From: JBAZKK01 sp041650795
GTDB lineage: Bacteria > Omnitrophota > Gorgyraeia > Gygaellales > Profunditerraquicolaceae
DNA length: 31,961 nucleotides
NCBI GenBank assembly: GCA_041650795.1
Contig: JBAZKK010000010.1
Location: 1 to 31,961, forward strand
Direction: 5' to 3'
The notes below the pieces were generated by a model. That model saw nothing but the letters and a program-made list of their open reading frames with translations. It did not search any database and was not told where the DNA came from. Shown piece by piece: positions 21,259 to 30,100 of this stretch (position 1 is its first letter; each line of letters begins with the position of its first letter). Made by a program: the position numbers and the translations under genes.

Positions 21259-24200
21259 TTGAATATTTTGTAAAGCATAAAGTAACCACGGTAATGTTTG
21301 TCTTGGTGTTTGTGGTTCTGGGCGTATATAGTTATTCCAACCTTCTTGTTGAGAAATTTCCAAAAGTGGATTATCCGATTGTTACTGTTTCTGTCATTTA
21401 TCCCGGTGCAACGCCCCTGGAAGTTGAAACCTTGGTGGTAAAAAAAGTTGAAGACGCGGTCTCGGAGATATCTGAAATTAAAAAGATTAAAAGCCAGTCT
21501 TATGACAGCCTGGGATTTGTTTCTATAGAATTTTTGTTGTCGGCCGATGTTAATGTAAAGTCCATTGAAGTAAAAGATAAGGTTGACGCGATCTTAAACG
21601 ACCTTCCGGATGCCATCAAGAAGCCGGTAATCGAGAAATATGACCCGTTGGTCCAGCCGGTAATGGACCTGGTGCTTTCCAGCGATACCGTTGACGTGCG
21701 CGAGCTCTATGAATATGCGGATAAGAGCTTAAAGACGAAATTCTCTTCCATTGCCGGAGTAGCAAAAGTTGATGTATACGGTGGCAAAAAACGGCAGGTT
21801 AACGTGCGGCTTGACCCAATGCTGATGAAACAACGCTATATCAGCATCGGAGAGGTAATCGGTCAGATGTTGGTGAAGAATAAGAATATTCCTGCCGGTA
21901 ACCTTGAGAAAGGCTTTAATTCCTTGAGCGTAAGGTTTATCGGAGAATTCCAGAGCGTAGATGAGATTTCCGGGATGGAGCTTGTTTCTTCGGACGGTTC
22001 CACTTTCTTGCTTAAGGATATCGCGGCGGTCGAGGATAGCTATAAAAAGGTAGAAACACAGGCGCGCTTTGACGGAAAAGAGGTAGTCGGGCTTTCTATC
22101 AATAAATCATCCGACGGGAACGCGGTGTCGATTTCCCGGGCAATGCGGCGCAGGCTAAATGAATTCAGGGCAACCTTACCTAAGGGCATGAAGTTAGATA
22201 TTGCAAGCGATACGACCTCTTTTATTATTAATGAGACCAACGCCACGCAAGAAAGTATTCTTTTAGGCTTGATTTTTACCGCTCTCATCCTGTATTTCTT
22301 CCTTGGCAGATGGGAGACGACTTTTATCGCCTGCATTATTATCCCGACCTCCATTGTTTCTACGCTTTTCCCGATGTGGATGTCAAACTTTTCAATTAAT
22401 ACCATGACCTTGGTGGCGATGGCTACGGTATTGGGGACGCTCATTTCCAATGCCTTGGTCATTATCGAGAATGTCCTAGTGCATCTTGAGCGCCATGATA
22501 ATCCGGAGCGGGCGGCAATTGACGGGACAAAAGAGGTGGTTGTCCCCATTATTGCGGCAACCGGAACCAACCTGGTAGTTTTCATGCCGATTGCCATGAT
22601 GTCCGGGATAGTCGGTCTATTTATGAAGTCTTTTGGCCTAACCGTAGTATATGCCACGCTCTTTTCGTTATTGGCTTCCTTTTCTCTTACGCCCATGCTC
22701 TGCGCTGCCATACTGAAACCGAAGGCGGATAAGAAAATAAGCGTTTCCAACAAGTTTTTCCATGGGGTATTCGCCCCGCTAAGATTAATGCGGAAATGGA
22801 TTGATGTCGGTATGGAATTCTTGAAAAAGGAATATAAATACCTTTTTGATGCTATCTTCCGGCATCCCAAAACGACCGTTGTCACGGTAGCCTTTTTATT
22901 CGCCGCATCCTTATTTATCCTTCCCTATATTGAGAGCGATTTTGCACCGCAGTCAGATGAAGACCAGATTAAGATAAATATCGTCTTGCCGCAGGGCTCC
23001 ACTATTGAGCGGACCGTGGAAGCCGTAAAAGAAGTAGAGGCGTATCTTGATAAGCTACCCGAGAAAAAATCCTACCTGACCAATATCGGGAAAAACGGAG
23101 TGGAGAATGCGCAGATTACGCTGGACCTAATCCCTTTAAAAGAGCGCAAGAGGAAAGATACCGATATTATGGATGTGCTTACGCAGGAGATGGCAAAAAT
23201 ACCCGATATCGAAACCAGTTTTGAGCGTGGGATTACGATCGAGGCGGGTATCGGAGATATTGCCATAGATTTATACGGCGTCGATTACGATACAATGATT
23301 AAGATCTCAGGACAAATGAAAGAGATTATGCAGGAAAGCGGATACTTCCGGAGCGTAATTTCATCCTATAAAGATCCCCGGAGCGAAATTCAGTTGGTGC
23401 CGCGGCAGGAGAGGCTTATTGAATACGGCTTGACCGCCGCGGATACCGGTTCGGTGCTGCGCGCTTCTATTTACGGGGAGGACTCAAATGTTTATAAAGA
23501 AAAGGGCGAGGAGTATAAGGTCAACATAGAGTTAAATGATAAATATGCCCAGGACTTCGATGATCTAAAGATTGTATCAATCCGTTCGCGGAAAGGGCTC
23601 ATCCCCATAAATGAACTTGGTGAACTAAAAACCGATAAAGCCATCCCGACTATCCGGCACCGGGATAGAAAACGTGTTATACATATTGATGGTTTTCTTG
23701 GGAAAAGCGCGTTCGGCTATGTGAGTGGGGTATTGGATAAAAAATTCAAGGCTATAGATTTTCCCGAGGAATATGGCTACCGCTATGTGGGTAACGCTGA
23801 AACCATGAATGAGTCAAACAGGGAGCTCGTTAAGGCGTTCATCCTTGCGGTCATATTGACATTTATGTTGTTGTGCGCCTTGATGAATTCCCTTGTGGCA
23901 TACCCGCTGGCCGTTATAGCAACCGTGGCTACTTCAATGATCGGGATGATCCTGGGGTTATTCTTCTTCGGTTATTCTATAAATGTAGCGTCATTGATGG
24001 GTGTGGTTATGTTGGTGGGGATGGTGGTGAATAACGCGATCCTTCTTTTGGATTATACCTTGATTAAAATGAGAGAGGGCGTGCCGGTTAAGGAAGCGCT
24101 CTGGCTGGGGGCATCGGAGAAGTTCAGGGTCATTATTATGACTTCGCTTGCAATCATTTTAGGCGTATTGCCGCAGCTATGGTCGGTTATGGAGGTCAAG

Positions 24201-24320
24201 AGGTCTATGGGCGCGGTAATGACCGGAGGGATGCTTGCCTCCGTTGTATTCACGTTCGTCCTGGTCCCGGTGGTCTTTTGGTACTTGGAGCCTTTTGAAA
24301 GGAGATTTTCAAGTCGTTAG
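21255..24320 (+). CDS. RND-superfamily (HAE1/AcrB-like) permease lacking the canonical proton-relay residues
   Basis: This 1021-residue inner-membrane pump has the usual two halves: a helix near the start (about 12-30), a large periplasmic loop beginning VEKFPKVDYPIVTVSVIYPGA, helices 2-6, a second loop and a final helix block. The family segment FSINT-x-T in helix 4 aligns without gaps to AcrB. The Asp407-Asp408 pair is replaced by Ser398-Asn399 (LGTLISNALVIIENV). In helix 10 the AcrB Lys940 position is Asn926 (GMVVNNAILLLDY). Acidic residues nearby (the Glu of IIENV, Asp933) remain. How it couples to the proton gradient is therefore unclear. It overlaps the adaptor by ATGA. Family certain; substrate unknown. 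Confidence 0.93.
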   Translation: MIEYFVKHKVTTVMFVLVFVVLGVYSYSNLLVEKFPKVDYPIVTVSVIYPGATPLEVETLVVKKVEDAVSEISEIKKIKSQSYDSLGFVSIEFLLSADVNVKSIEVKDKVDAILNDLPDAIKKPVIEKYDPLVQPVMDLVLSSDTVDVRELYEYADKSLKTKFSSIAGVAKVDVYGGKKRQVNVRLDPMLMKQRYISIGEVIGQMLVKNKNIPAGNLEKGFNSLSVRFIGEFQSVDEISGMELVSSDGSTFLLKDIAAVEDSYKKVETQARFDGKEVVGLSINKSSDGNAVSISRAMRRRLNEFRATLPKGMKLDIASDTTSFIINETNATQESILLGLIFTALILYFFLGRWETTFIACIIIPTSIVSTLFPMWMSNFSINTMTLVAMATVLGTLISNALVIIENVLVHLERHDNPERAAIDGTKEVVVPIIAATGTNLVVFMPIAMMSGIVGLFMKSFGLTVVYATLFSLLASFSLTPMLCAAILKPKADKKISVSNKFFHGVFAPLRLMRKWIDVGMEFLKKEYKYLFDAIFRHPKTTVVTVAFLFAASLFILPYIESDFAPQSDEDQIKINIVLPQGSTIERTVEAVKEVEAYLDKLPEKKSYLTNIGKNGVENAQITLDLIPLKERKRKDTDIMDVLTQEMAKIPDIETSFERGITIEAGIGDIAIDLYGVDYDTMIKISGQMKEIMQESGYFRSVISSYKDPRSEIQLVPRQERLIEYGLTAADTGSVLRASIYGEDSNVYKEKGEEYKVNIELNDKYAQDFDDLKIVSIRSRKGLIPINELGELKTDKAIPTIRHRDRKRVIHIDGFLGKSAFGYVSGVLDKKFKAIDFPEEYGYRYVGNAETMNESNRELVKAFILAVILTFMLLCALMNSLVAYPLAVIATVATSMIGMILGLFFFGYSINVASLMGVVMLVGMVVNNAILLLDYTLIKMREGVPVKEALWLGASEKFRVIIMTSLAIILGVLPQLWSVMEVKRSMGAVMTGGMLASVVFTFVLVPVVFWYLEPFERRFSSR

Positions 24321-24328
24321 ATAAATAA

Positions 24329-24895
24329 ATGGATGACCTCGAGCCCCTGATTTCAATCGTAAAGCTGCTAAGCAAGAATGAAGCGCTCCTTATCCACGGC
24401 AGGCGCGTTGCCCATCTGGCTTGCGATATCTCCGCAGAGATGAAATATTGCGATAAAGGGATTAGGCTTATCCGTATTGCAGCGGTTACCCATGACATCG
24501 GGAAAATCCAATTACCGGAAGAGATTCTCAATAAGCCGGGCGCCCTGGATAAAGATGAGTTGGAGTTAATCAGGAGGCATCCGGAGATAGGATACCGGCT
24601 GCTAGAGGTTCTAAAGGCCGAATCTATCGTTGCGGAAGTGGCACTTCAGCACCATGAAAGGCTGGACGGCTCCGGCTATCCCTTTGGCCTGCGGGCAAAT
24701 GATATTAACCCGGTTGCAAGAATAATCGCGGTTGCCGATGTCGTTGATACCATGGTTTATCCGCAGGTATACAGGCCGGCGCTATCCGTGGATGCGGCGC
24801 TTGATGAAATCAAAAGAAACAGCGGCATATTATATGATCCTGAGGTTGTCGCAGCAAGCCTGCAGTTTATTGGAAAGCGGGATAAGGTATTCTGA
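24329..24895 (+). CDS. Stand-alone HD-GYP domain protein (c-di-GMP phosphodiesterase type)
   Basis: This 188-residue protein consists only of an HD-GYP domain. The metal-binding HD pair is His55-Asp56 in THDIGK. HPEIGYRLL is near residue 84, and HHERLDGSGYPFGL at 108-121 contains the GYP signature. VARIIAVADVVDTM with a further metal ligand is at about 129. Active members hydrolyse cyclic-di-GMP to pGpG or GMP. All key residues appear intact. There is no sensory domain. It begins 8 bases after the RND gene without a clear ribosome site, so it is probably the last gene of the pump operon and would come under the same TetR control. Confidence 0.9.
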   Translation: MDDLEPLISIVKLLSKNEALLIHGRRVAHLACDISAEMKYCDKGIRLIRIAAVTHDIGKIQLPEEILNKPGALDKDELELIRRHPEIGYRLLEVLKAESIVAEVALQHHERLDGSGYPFGLRANDINPVARIIAVADVVDTMVYPQVYRPALSVDAALDEIKRNSGILYDPEVVAASLQFIGKRDKVF

Positions 24896-24958
24896 GAGCG
24901 GTTTTTATCTCCAAGCTCTCGGGGATGCATATTAGCAATATCAAAGAATAGGGATCCG

Positions 24959-26167
24959 ATGCCAAGACCTCATTATTGGGTAGTTGTATTTATTTTTCTT
25001 TGCTCCGGTTGCGCAGGAGCGCGTCATGTCGTTCCCTTGGATTCTTTAAACAGCGCCCGGATTTTCGGGATGCAGGATATCCGGGCTTTTAGCGGTATCC
25101 CCAGCGATGCCTTCAAGAATGATTTTCTTGTTTTGCTGAAGGAGGAAGAGAAGGAGAGCCCGTCTTTTCTGGCTTTTACCAACAGCCGTACCTATCCCGT
25201 GCTTGCTATTTCGGGAGGCGCTGCCAATGGAGCCTATGGTGCGGGGTTGCTAAGCGGCTGGTCGCAGCACGGTACGCGGCCGGTTTTTAAGGTGGTTACC
25301 GGCATAAGCACCGGGGCGATAACCGCTCCGTATGCCTTTTTAGGAAGCGACTACGACGAAAAATTAAAGGAGATCTACACCAGATATTCCACGAAAGATA
25401 TTATGCGGGTGCGGTTCCCGCGGATAAGGATACCGTTCAGCGATTCTATTGGCACTACCCAGCCGTTGGAGCGCCTTATTGAAAAGTATTTTGATGCTGC
25501 CGTGCTAAAAGAGATAGCCGTTGAATATAATAAAGGCCGCAGGCTTTATGTGGGCACGACCAATCTGGATGCGCAGCGGCTGGTAATCTGGGATATGGGC
25601 AAGATTGCTTCTATGGGGGATGAGCGGGCCTTAAAGCTATTCCGTAAGATTATATTGGCTTCCGCGTCAGTGCCGGTGGCGTTCCCCCCGGTTTTTTTAT
25701 ACGTAGAGGCCAACGGTAAAATGTATGACGAGATGCACGTTGACGGGGGGATAAGCAAGCAGGTATTTTTTCTTTATGATGTTTTAGAGGGTTTTGACAA
25801 AGCGCTGAAAGAAAGAGGCATTGATGCCTTCAGGAATAAATACGCGATTTATATCATAAGGAACGGCTACGTCGAGCCGTTCTATAAAGGAGTCCAGGAT
25901 AAACTTCTAGCGATAGCCGAGCGCACGGTTGATGCCATGACGAACGCGCAAGGCATCGGAGATCTTTATCAGATCTACGTGTTTACTAAAGACGGCAAGG
26001 GGGATTTTAATCTCGCTTATATTCCCGCCTCACACGTTCCAAAAGCAAAGGAGCTTTTTGACCAGGTTGAAATGCGGGAGCTTTTTGAATTAGGATCCAA
26101 GGAGGGGCTGGAAGGGTATCATTGGAAGAAGAGCCCACCAGGCATGGGGAGAGACAGTATTAATTAA
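24959..26167 (+). CDS. Patatin-like phospholipase, predicted lipoprotein
   Basis: This 402-residue protein starts with a signal peptide ending in a lipobox-like CSGC with Cys18 as the lipid site. The patatin domain follows. Its oxyanion glycine-rich loop is SGGAANGAYGAG (85-96), the nucleophile elbow GISTG (115-119) has Ser117, and the catalytic Asp262 lies in VDGG. Such enzymes release fatty acids from phospholipids. The C-terminal 130 residues are not typical patatin and may mediate binding. Being lipid-anchored, it probably acts in the periplasm or outer membrane, perhaps in lipid turnover. The gene lies 63 bases after the HD-GYP gene and may be part of the same transcript. Confidence 0.88.
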   Translation: MPRPHYWVVVFIFLCSGCAGARHVVPLDSLNSARIFGMQDIRAFSGIPSDAFKNDFLVLLKEEEKESPSFLAFTNSRTYPVLAISGGAANGAYGAGLLSGWSQHGTRPVFKVVTGISTGAITAPYAFLGSDYDEKLKEIYTRYSTKDIMRVRFPRIRIPFSDSIGTTQPLERLIEKYFDAAVLKEIAVEYNKGRRLYVGTTNLDAQRLVIWDMGKIASMGDERALKLFRKIILASASVPVAFPPVFLYVEANGKMYDEMHVDGGISKQVFFLYDVLEGFDKALKERGIDAFRNKYAIYIIRNGYVEPFYKGVQDKLLAIAERTVDAMTNAQGIGDLYQIYVFTKDGKGDFNLAYIPASHVPKAKELFDQVEMRELFELGSKEGLEGYHWKKSPPGMGRDSIN

Positions 26168-26180
26168 AAGGAGGGGCGCC

Positions 26181-26330
26181 ATGAAGAAAAAATGTGATGA
26201 GAGGAGCCTGGATGACAGGATCAGGGAAAAGGCAAGGCAGCTATGGGAAAAGGGGGGCTGCCAGCAGGGGCGGGATTTGGAGCATTGGTTAGAAGCAGAA
26301 AGATTAATAAAAAGAAAGGTTAAAAAATAA
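26181..26330 (+). CDS. Small DUF2934-like protein
   Basis: This 49-residue protein is preceded by an excellent AAAAGGAGGGG ribosome site that ends about 5 bases before the ATG. The core DDRIREKARQLWEKGG followed by GRDLEHWLEAER matches the DUF2934 pattern: a helix with R-I-R-x-x-A-x-x-L-W, a Gly-rich turn, then a D-x-x-HWLEAE helix. Members are short cytoplasmic proteins of unknown function. The gene is too short for many gene finders. It lies 13 bases after the patatin stop, so it is probably in the same operon. Confidence 0.8.
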   Translation: MKKKCDERSLDDRIREKARQLWEKGGCQQGRDLEHWLEAERLIKRKVKK

Positions 26331-26571
26331 GATATTTTAGGACGTCCAGATACGGCGCTTAGCGCGTTTTCTTTTGCCTAATTTCTTTCTGCCTGAGCGG
26401 AGGGCTTCCTTCATGCTCGATTAAGTTGTCGCAGTTCCCGTAAAATCCTTCGCCAAACAACTTGCCGCATAATAACCTCAAGTAGCAGCTTTGAAGGAGC
26501 CGTAAAAGAGATAGAAGATAGATAATGCCTTTTTTATTTGCAAACATCTTAACTTAATATAAGATAAAGCT
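26331..26571. other. Intergenic region with no supported gene
   Basis: These 241 bases carry no gene I can support. GGCGC-TTA-GCGC followed by GTTTTCTTTT at 26354-26375 may be a weak terminator for the preceding operon. A minus-strand reading frame of 62 codons (26359-26547) has no ribosome site and no recognisable content. Confidence 0.5.
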
Positions 26572-26967
26572 ATGCTTAAGAAAAGGATCCTGGTTATATT
26601 AATAACGGCAGCCATGGTATTCGTGGCAGGGTTGTTTATCAGGGAAGCTAAGCATCCCGGCCAGAGAGGTCACTCTAAGAATGTTGAGGTTAAGCAGGGA
26701 GAGCGATTTATTATCGGGCTCGGCGCCAACCATACCACCGGTTATCAGTGGCAATTGGTTTTTTCTCCGGACCCCAATATATTGGAGCTTGTATCAAGTG
26801 AATACCGGCCTGTTAATTCTGGCCGCGTAGGAGCAGGAGGCAAGGAGGTCTGGACCTTTAAGGCAGTCGGCAAAGGAAAGGCGGGGCTTATCTTTAACTA
26901 TGTGCGGCCCTGGGAGAAAGACGCCAAGCCTGCAGAAACCGTGGATTTCCTTATTACGGTAAGATAG
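26572..26967 (+). CDS. Chagasin-family (I42) cysteine protease inhibitor
   Basis: This 131-residue protein has a membrane anchor or signal sequence (about 6-23) and an Ig-like chagasin domain. All three inhibitory loops of the I42 family are visible: NHTTGYQW (53-60, family N-P-T-T-G-[YF]-x-W), RVGAGGKEVWTF (85-96, family G-x-G-G), and RPWEKD (112-117, family R-P-W/F-E). Proteins of this family block papain-like cysteine proteases. The lack of a lipobox suggests a periplasmic, membrane-tethered or secreted form. A target protease is not present in the window. It is flanked by its own intergenic regions, so it is probably a single-gene unit. Confidence 0.9.
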   Translation: MLKKRILVILITAAMVFVAGLFIREAKHPGQRGHSKNVEVKQGERFIIGLGANHTTGYQWQLVFSPDPNILELVSSEYRPVNSGRVGAGGKEVWTFKAVGKGKAGLIFNYVRPWEKDAKPAETVDFLITVR

Positions 26968-26969
26968 GG

Positions 26970-26999
26970 TTGACGCGGAGGCCTACAATATGTTATAAT
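26970..26999 (+). promoter_or_regulatory. Promoter of the large sensor gene
   Basis: TTGACG (26970-26975) and TATAAT (26994-26999) are 18 bases apart, starting just after the inhibitor stop. A leader of about 120 bases separates it from the ATG at 27128. Confidence 0.65.
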
Positions 27000-27056
27000 T
27001 AACATACCAGCCAAGATAGGCTTACTATGAGGGAAAATTAAAAACAAATGACCGAT

Positions 27057-27089
27057 AAGGCAGCTCTTGAGGAAAGGGGTGCCTTTTTT
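27057..27089 (+). terminator. Terminator-like hairpin in the leader of the sensor gene (possible attenuator)
   Basis: AAGGCA and TGCCTT enclose 17 bases and run into TTTTTT. It lies downstream of the promoter at 26970 and upstream of the ATG, so it could stop transcription before the gene. It could also simply end read-through from the inhibitor gene. A 16-codon frame (27048-27098) spans it. Confidence 0.55.
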
Positions 27090-27127
27090 GTTCTCTAGCG
27101 TTGTTCAACGACAAGGGTAAGGACGAG

Positions 27128-30100
27128 ATGGAGAAAACCGACAGTGGCGCCAGCCGTAAATCTACCAGGGCAGGAGAGGATGGATTGTTCTGCGGCAGTT
27201 GCGATGAGGGCGCTTTAAGCCAGTGCCGGCAGCTGATTTCGATATTTGATAATATCGACGAAATCATTTATGTGGCGGACCCGAGCACCCACGAGATATT
27301 ATATGCCAACCGCACGCTGACCAAGAAATTCGGAGATATTGTAGGCAGGAAGTGTTATGAAGTCCTGCAGGGTTTTAACGAACCATGCTCCTTCTGCACC
27401 AATAAATACATCTTTAGCGGCGACAATCTCAACCGTTCCTACATCTGGGAGTTCCAGAATACCGTAAACCAGCATTGGTATCATTGCATTGACAAGGCAA
27501 TACGCTGGCCGGACGGAAGGCTGGTGCGTTACGAACTGGCAATCGACATTACAGGTAGTAGGTTATACGGCAGGCGCATCAGCCGCATTAATGAATGCCT
27601 GCTTGGGTTTAAGAATAACCCCAAAGAGAACATCGATTCCCTGGTTAAGCTTTGCGGAGAGCTCCTGGAGGCAGACTGCGCCCTTTATAATTGCCTTGAG
27701 GGCGAGGTGTTACGTACCTTGAACATATGGAATGAACCTGCCGGATATCAGAAGAGCGGTAATGCCGAGGGGCATATTTGTTACGATTTAGTGAACCGCG
27801 ATAGCGATGATATTATGGTAATTCGCGATTTACAGAATAGCAGATATGCCAAAACCGACCCCAACGTAGCCTGCTATAATTTACAGACTTATATCGGTGC
27901 TCCGGTTAAGCTCTCCGGAGAACAGATAGGTTCTCTTTGCGTGGTTTACAAACGCGATGTTGAGCCCTGCGATGATGATAAGAACATATTGGGTATTATC
28001 GCCGCCGCAATCGCGGTAGAGGAATCACGGCGCAGTATCAAGAGGGACCTGGAGCATAGCATTGAGTTTGAAAGGATTATTAGCAGGCTCTCCACTGTTT
28101 TTATCAACCTTTCTCCGGCAGAGATAGACGGTGCGATTAACCGGGCCCTGGAGGCAATAGGGAGATTCTCCGGTGTAGACCGCAGTTATATATTCTCGGT
28201 ATATGATAATCAGACCAAGGCAGATAATATCTACGAGTGGTGCCTGGAGGGGGTAGAGTCTAGAATGTCAGCTTTAAAAGGCATAACCGCAGAGATGATG
28301 CCCTGGTTTGCCAAGAAAATCAGGAATAATGAAGTGATTTATATCCGTAACAAGGATAATATGCCTGCAGAGGCAGCTAGAGAAAAAGACTTCATGAGTA
28401 AGGAGAATCTTAAATCCATTATTATTGTGCCGCTGCTTTACGATAAAGATGTCATCGGCCTGATAGGATTCGATTCTCTTAAGATTGAAAAGGCCTGGTC
28501 TGAGAACGATATTGCTTTTTTGCAGACAGCGGGCTCTATCTTTGCCACCGCGCTTAAGCATAAGGAGACGGATCAGGCGCTACGTGCCGGCGAGACATTC
28601 CTTAACAGCATCTTTAAAAGTATTCAGGACGGCATCAGCGTATTGGACGAGGGTTACAATATTATCCGCGTTAACCCGTCCATGGAGAAATGGTATGCCT
28701 ATAATATGCCGCTGGTAGGAAAAAAGTGTTATGAGGTATATCACGGCAGGAATAGACCATGCGATATCTGTCCTACCCGCCGTACAATTGAAACGAAAGA
28801 AGCGGCTTATGAGATTGTCCCGCATACGGGAAAGAATGGCGAGGTTATAGGGTGGCTGGACCTTTACAGCTTTCCTTTGGTTGATAGCGAAACCGGTAAG
28901 ATCTCCGGGGTAATTGAATACGTGCGCGATATTACGGCGCGCAAGCAGTCAGACGAGGCCCTGCGCGCCTCAGAAAGCAAGTACCGTGCGGTATTCGAAA
29001 ACACCGGCAGCGCCACCATTATTATAGAAGATGATTCTACGATATCGCTTGCGAATTCGGAATTCTCGGCATTATCCGGATATAGCATTAAAGAGATAGA
29101 GTGGCTCAAGAGTTGGAAGGATTTTGTGGCGAAGGAGGACCTGGAGATGATGGAGAGGTATCACCAGCTGCGCCTTGCAAATCCTGATGCCGCTCCCAAG
29201 AGGTACGAATTCCGATTTACGGACAAAACGGGAAACATCAGGGATATCTATCTTGTTGTCGATATGATCCCCGGCACGAAAAAGAGCGTGGCCTCGCTCA
29301 TAGATATTAGCGAGCGCCGCAAGAACGAGATAGAGCGCGAAAAGCTCAACAAGGAGCTCTTAAGGTCCAATGAGAGGCTCAAGCAGATGGTACTGATGGA
29401 TCCGCACACCGGGCTTTACAATCACCGTTACCTTATCGAGGTTGTGGAGCGCGAATTCTACCGCGCCAAGAGGCACGCCCACCCCCTCTCTGTAATTATG
29501 CTGGATCTGGATTATTTCAAGTCCATTAACGATGTTTACGGCCATGCTTTCGGGGATTTGGTCTTGAAGCAGCTTTCCAGTCAGCTCAAGCAGATGGTTC
29601 GCGAATACGACATCGTGGTGCGTTACGGAGGGGAGGAATTTGTAATTATCTCGCCAGCCACCGATAATGCCCAGGGGCTGACCCTGGCGCACAGGATTCT
29701 TGATGCCTTAACTCTCTATAATTTCGGCAACGACAAACATACGGTAAAGCTGAAACTGAGCCTTGCGGTTGCTTCGTACCCCGAAGACCATGCCTTAAAA
29801 GGCATTGAGCTGGTGGAGCTTACCGAAAAGATACTCAGTAAGGCCAAGGAATCAGGGGGCAATCGCGTTTATTCCTCCTCGGACCTAATCAAGGATAAAA
29901 CCGACGCCATGATTGTAAGCAGGGCTAATACCGAGGCAAAGTTCCTGAAAGATAAGATTGAAAAACTTACCAAGCGCACCAACCAGGGATTGATTGAGTC
30001 CGTTTCCGCCTTTGCCAAGACCATCGAGCTTAAGGATCAGTGTACCGGCGAGCACGTTGAGAGGACTGTGCGTTATGCCACTGATTTAGCCAGGGAGCTG

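Noticed and set aside
22040..22885. Minus-strand frame of 281 codons
   Set aside because: It lies wholly inside the RND permease on the other strand and has no family features; a shadow of codon bias.
21255..24320. RND permease as a pseudogene
   Set aside because: The frame is uninterrupted at normal length, and structural motifs outside the relay, as well as the overlap with the adaptor, are preserved.
26359..26547. Minus-strand frame of 62 codons in the gap before the chagasin gene
   Set aside because: There is no ribosome site, no recognisable motif and a low-complexity start; the gap is better treated as non-coding.
27048..27098. 16-codon leader peptide gene
   Set aside because: The ribosome site is weak and distant, and the peptide has no run of one amino acid that would explain attenuation; kept only as part of the leader finding.
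27000..27127. Known c-di-GMP riboswitch (GEMM) in front of the sensor gene
   Set aside because: I could not find the conserved GEMM core or tetraloop-receptor elements; only the terminator-like stem is supported.
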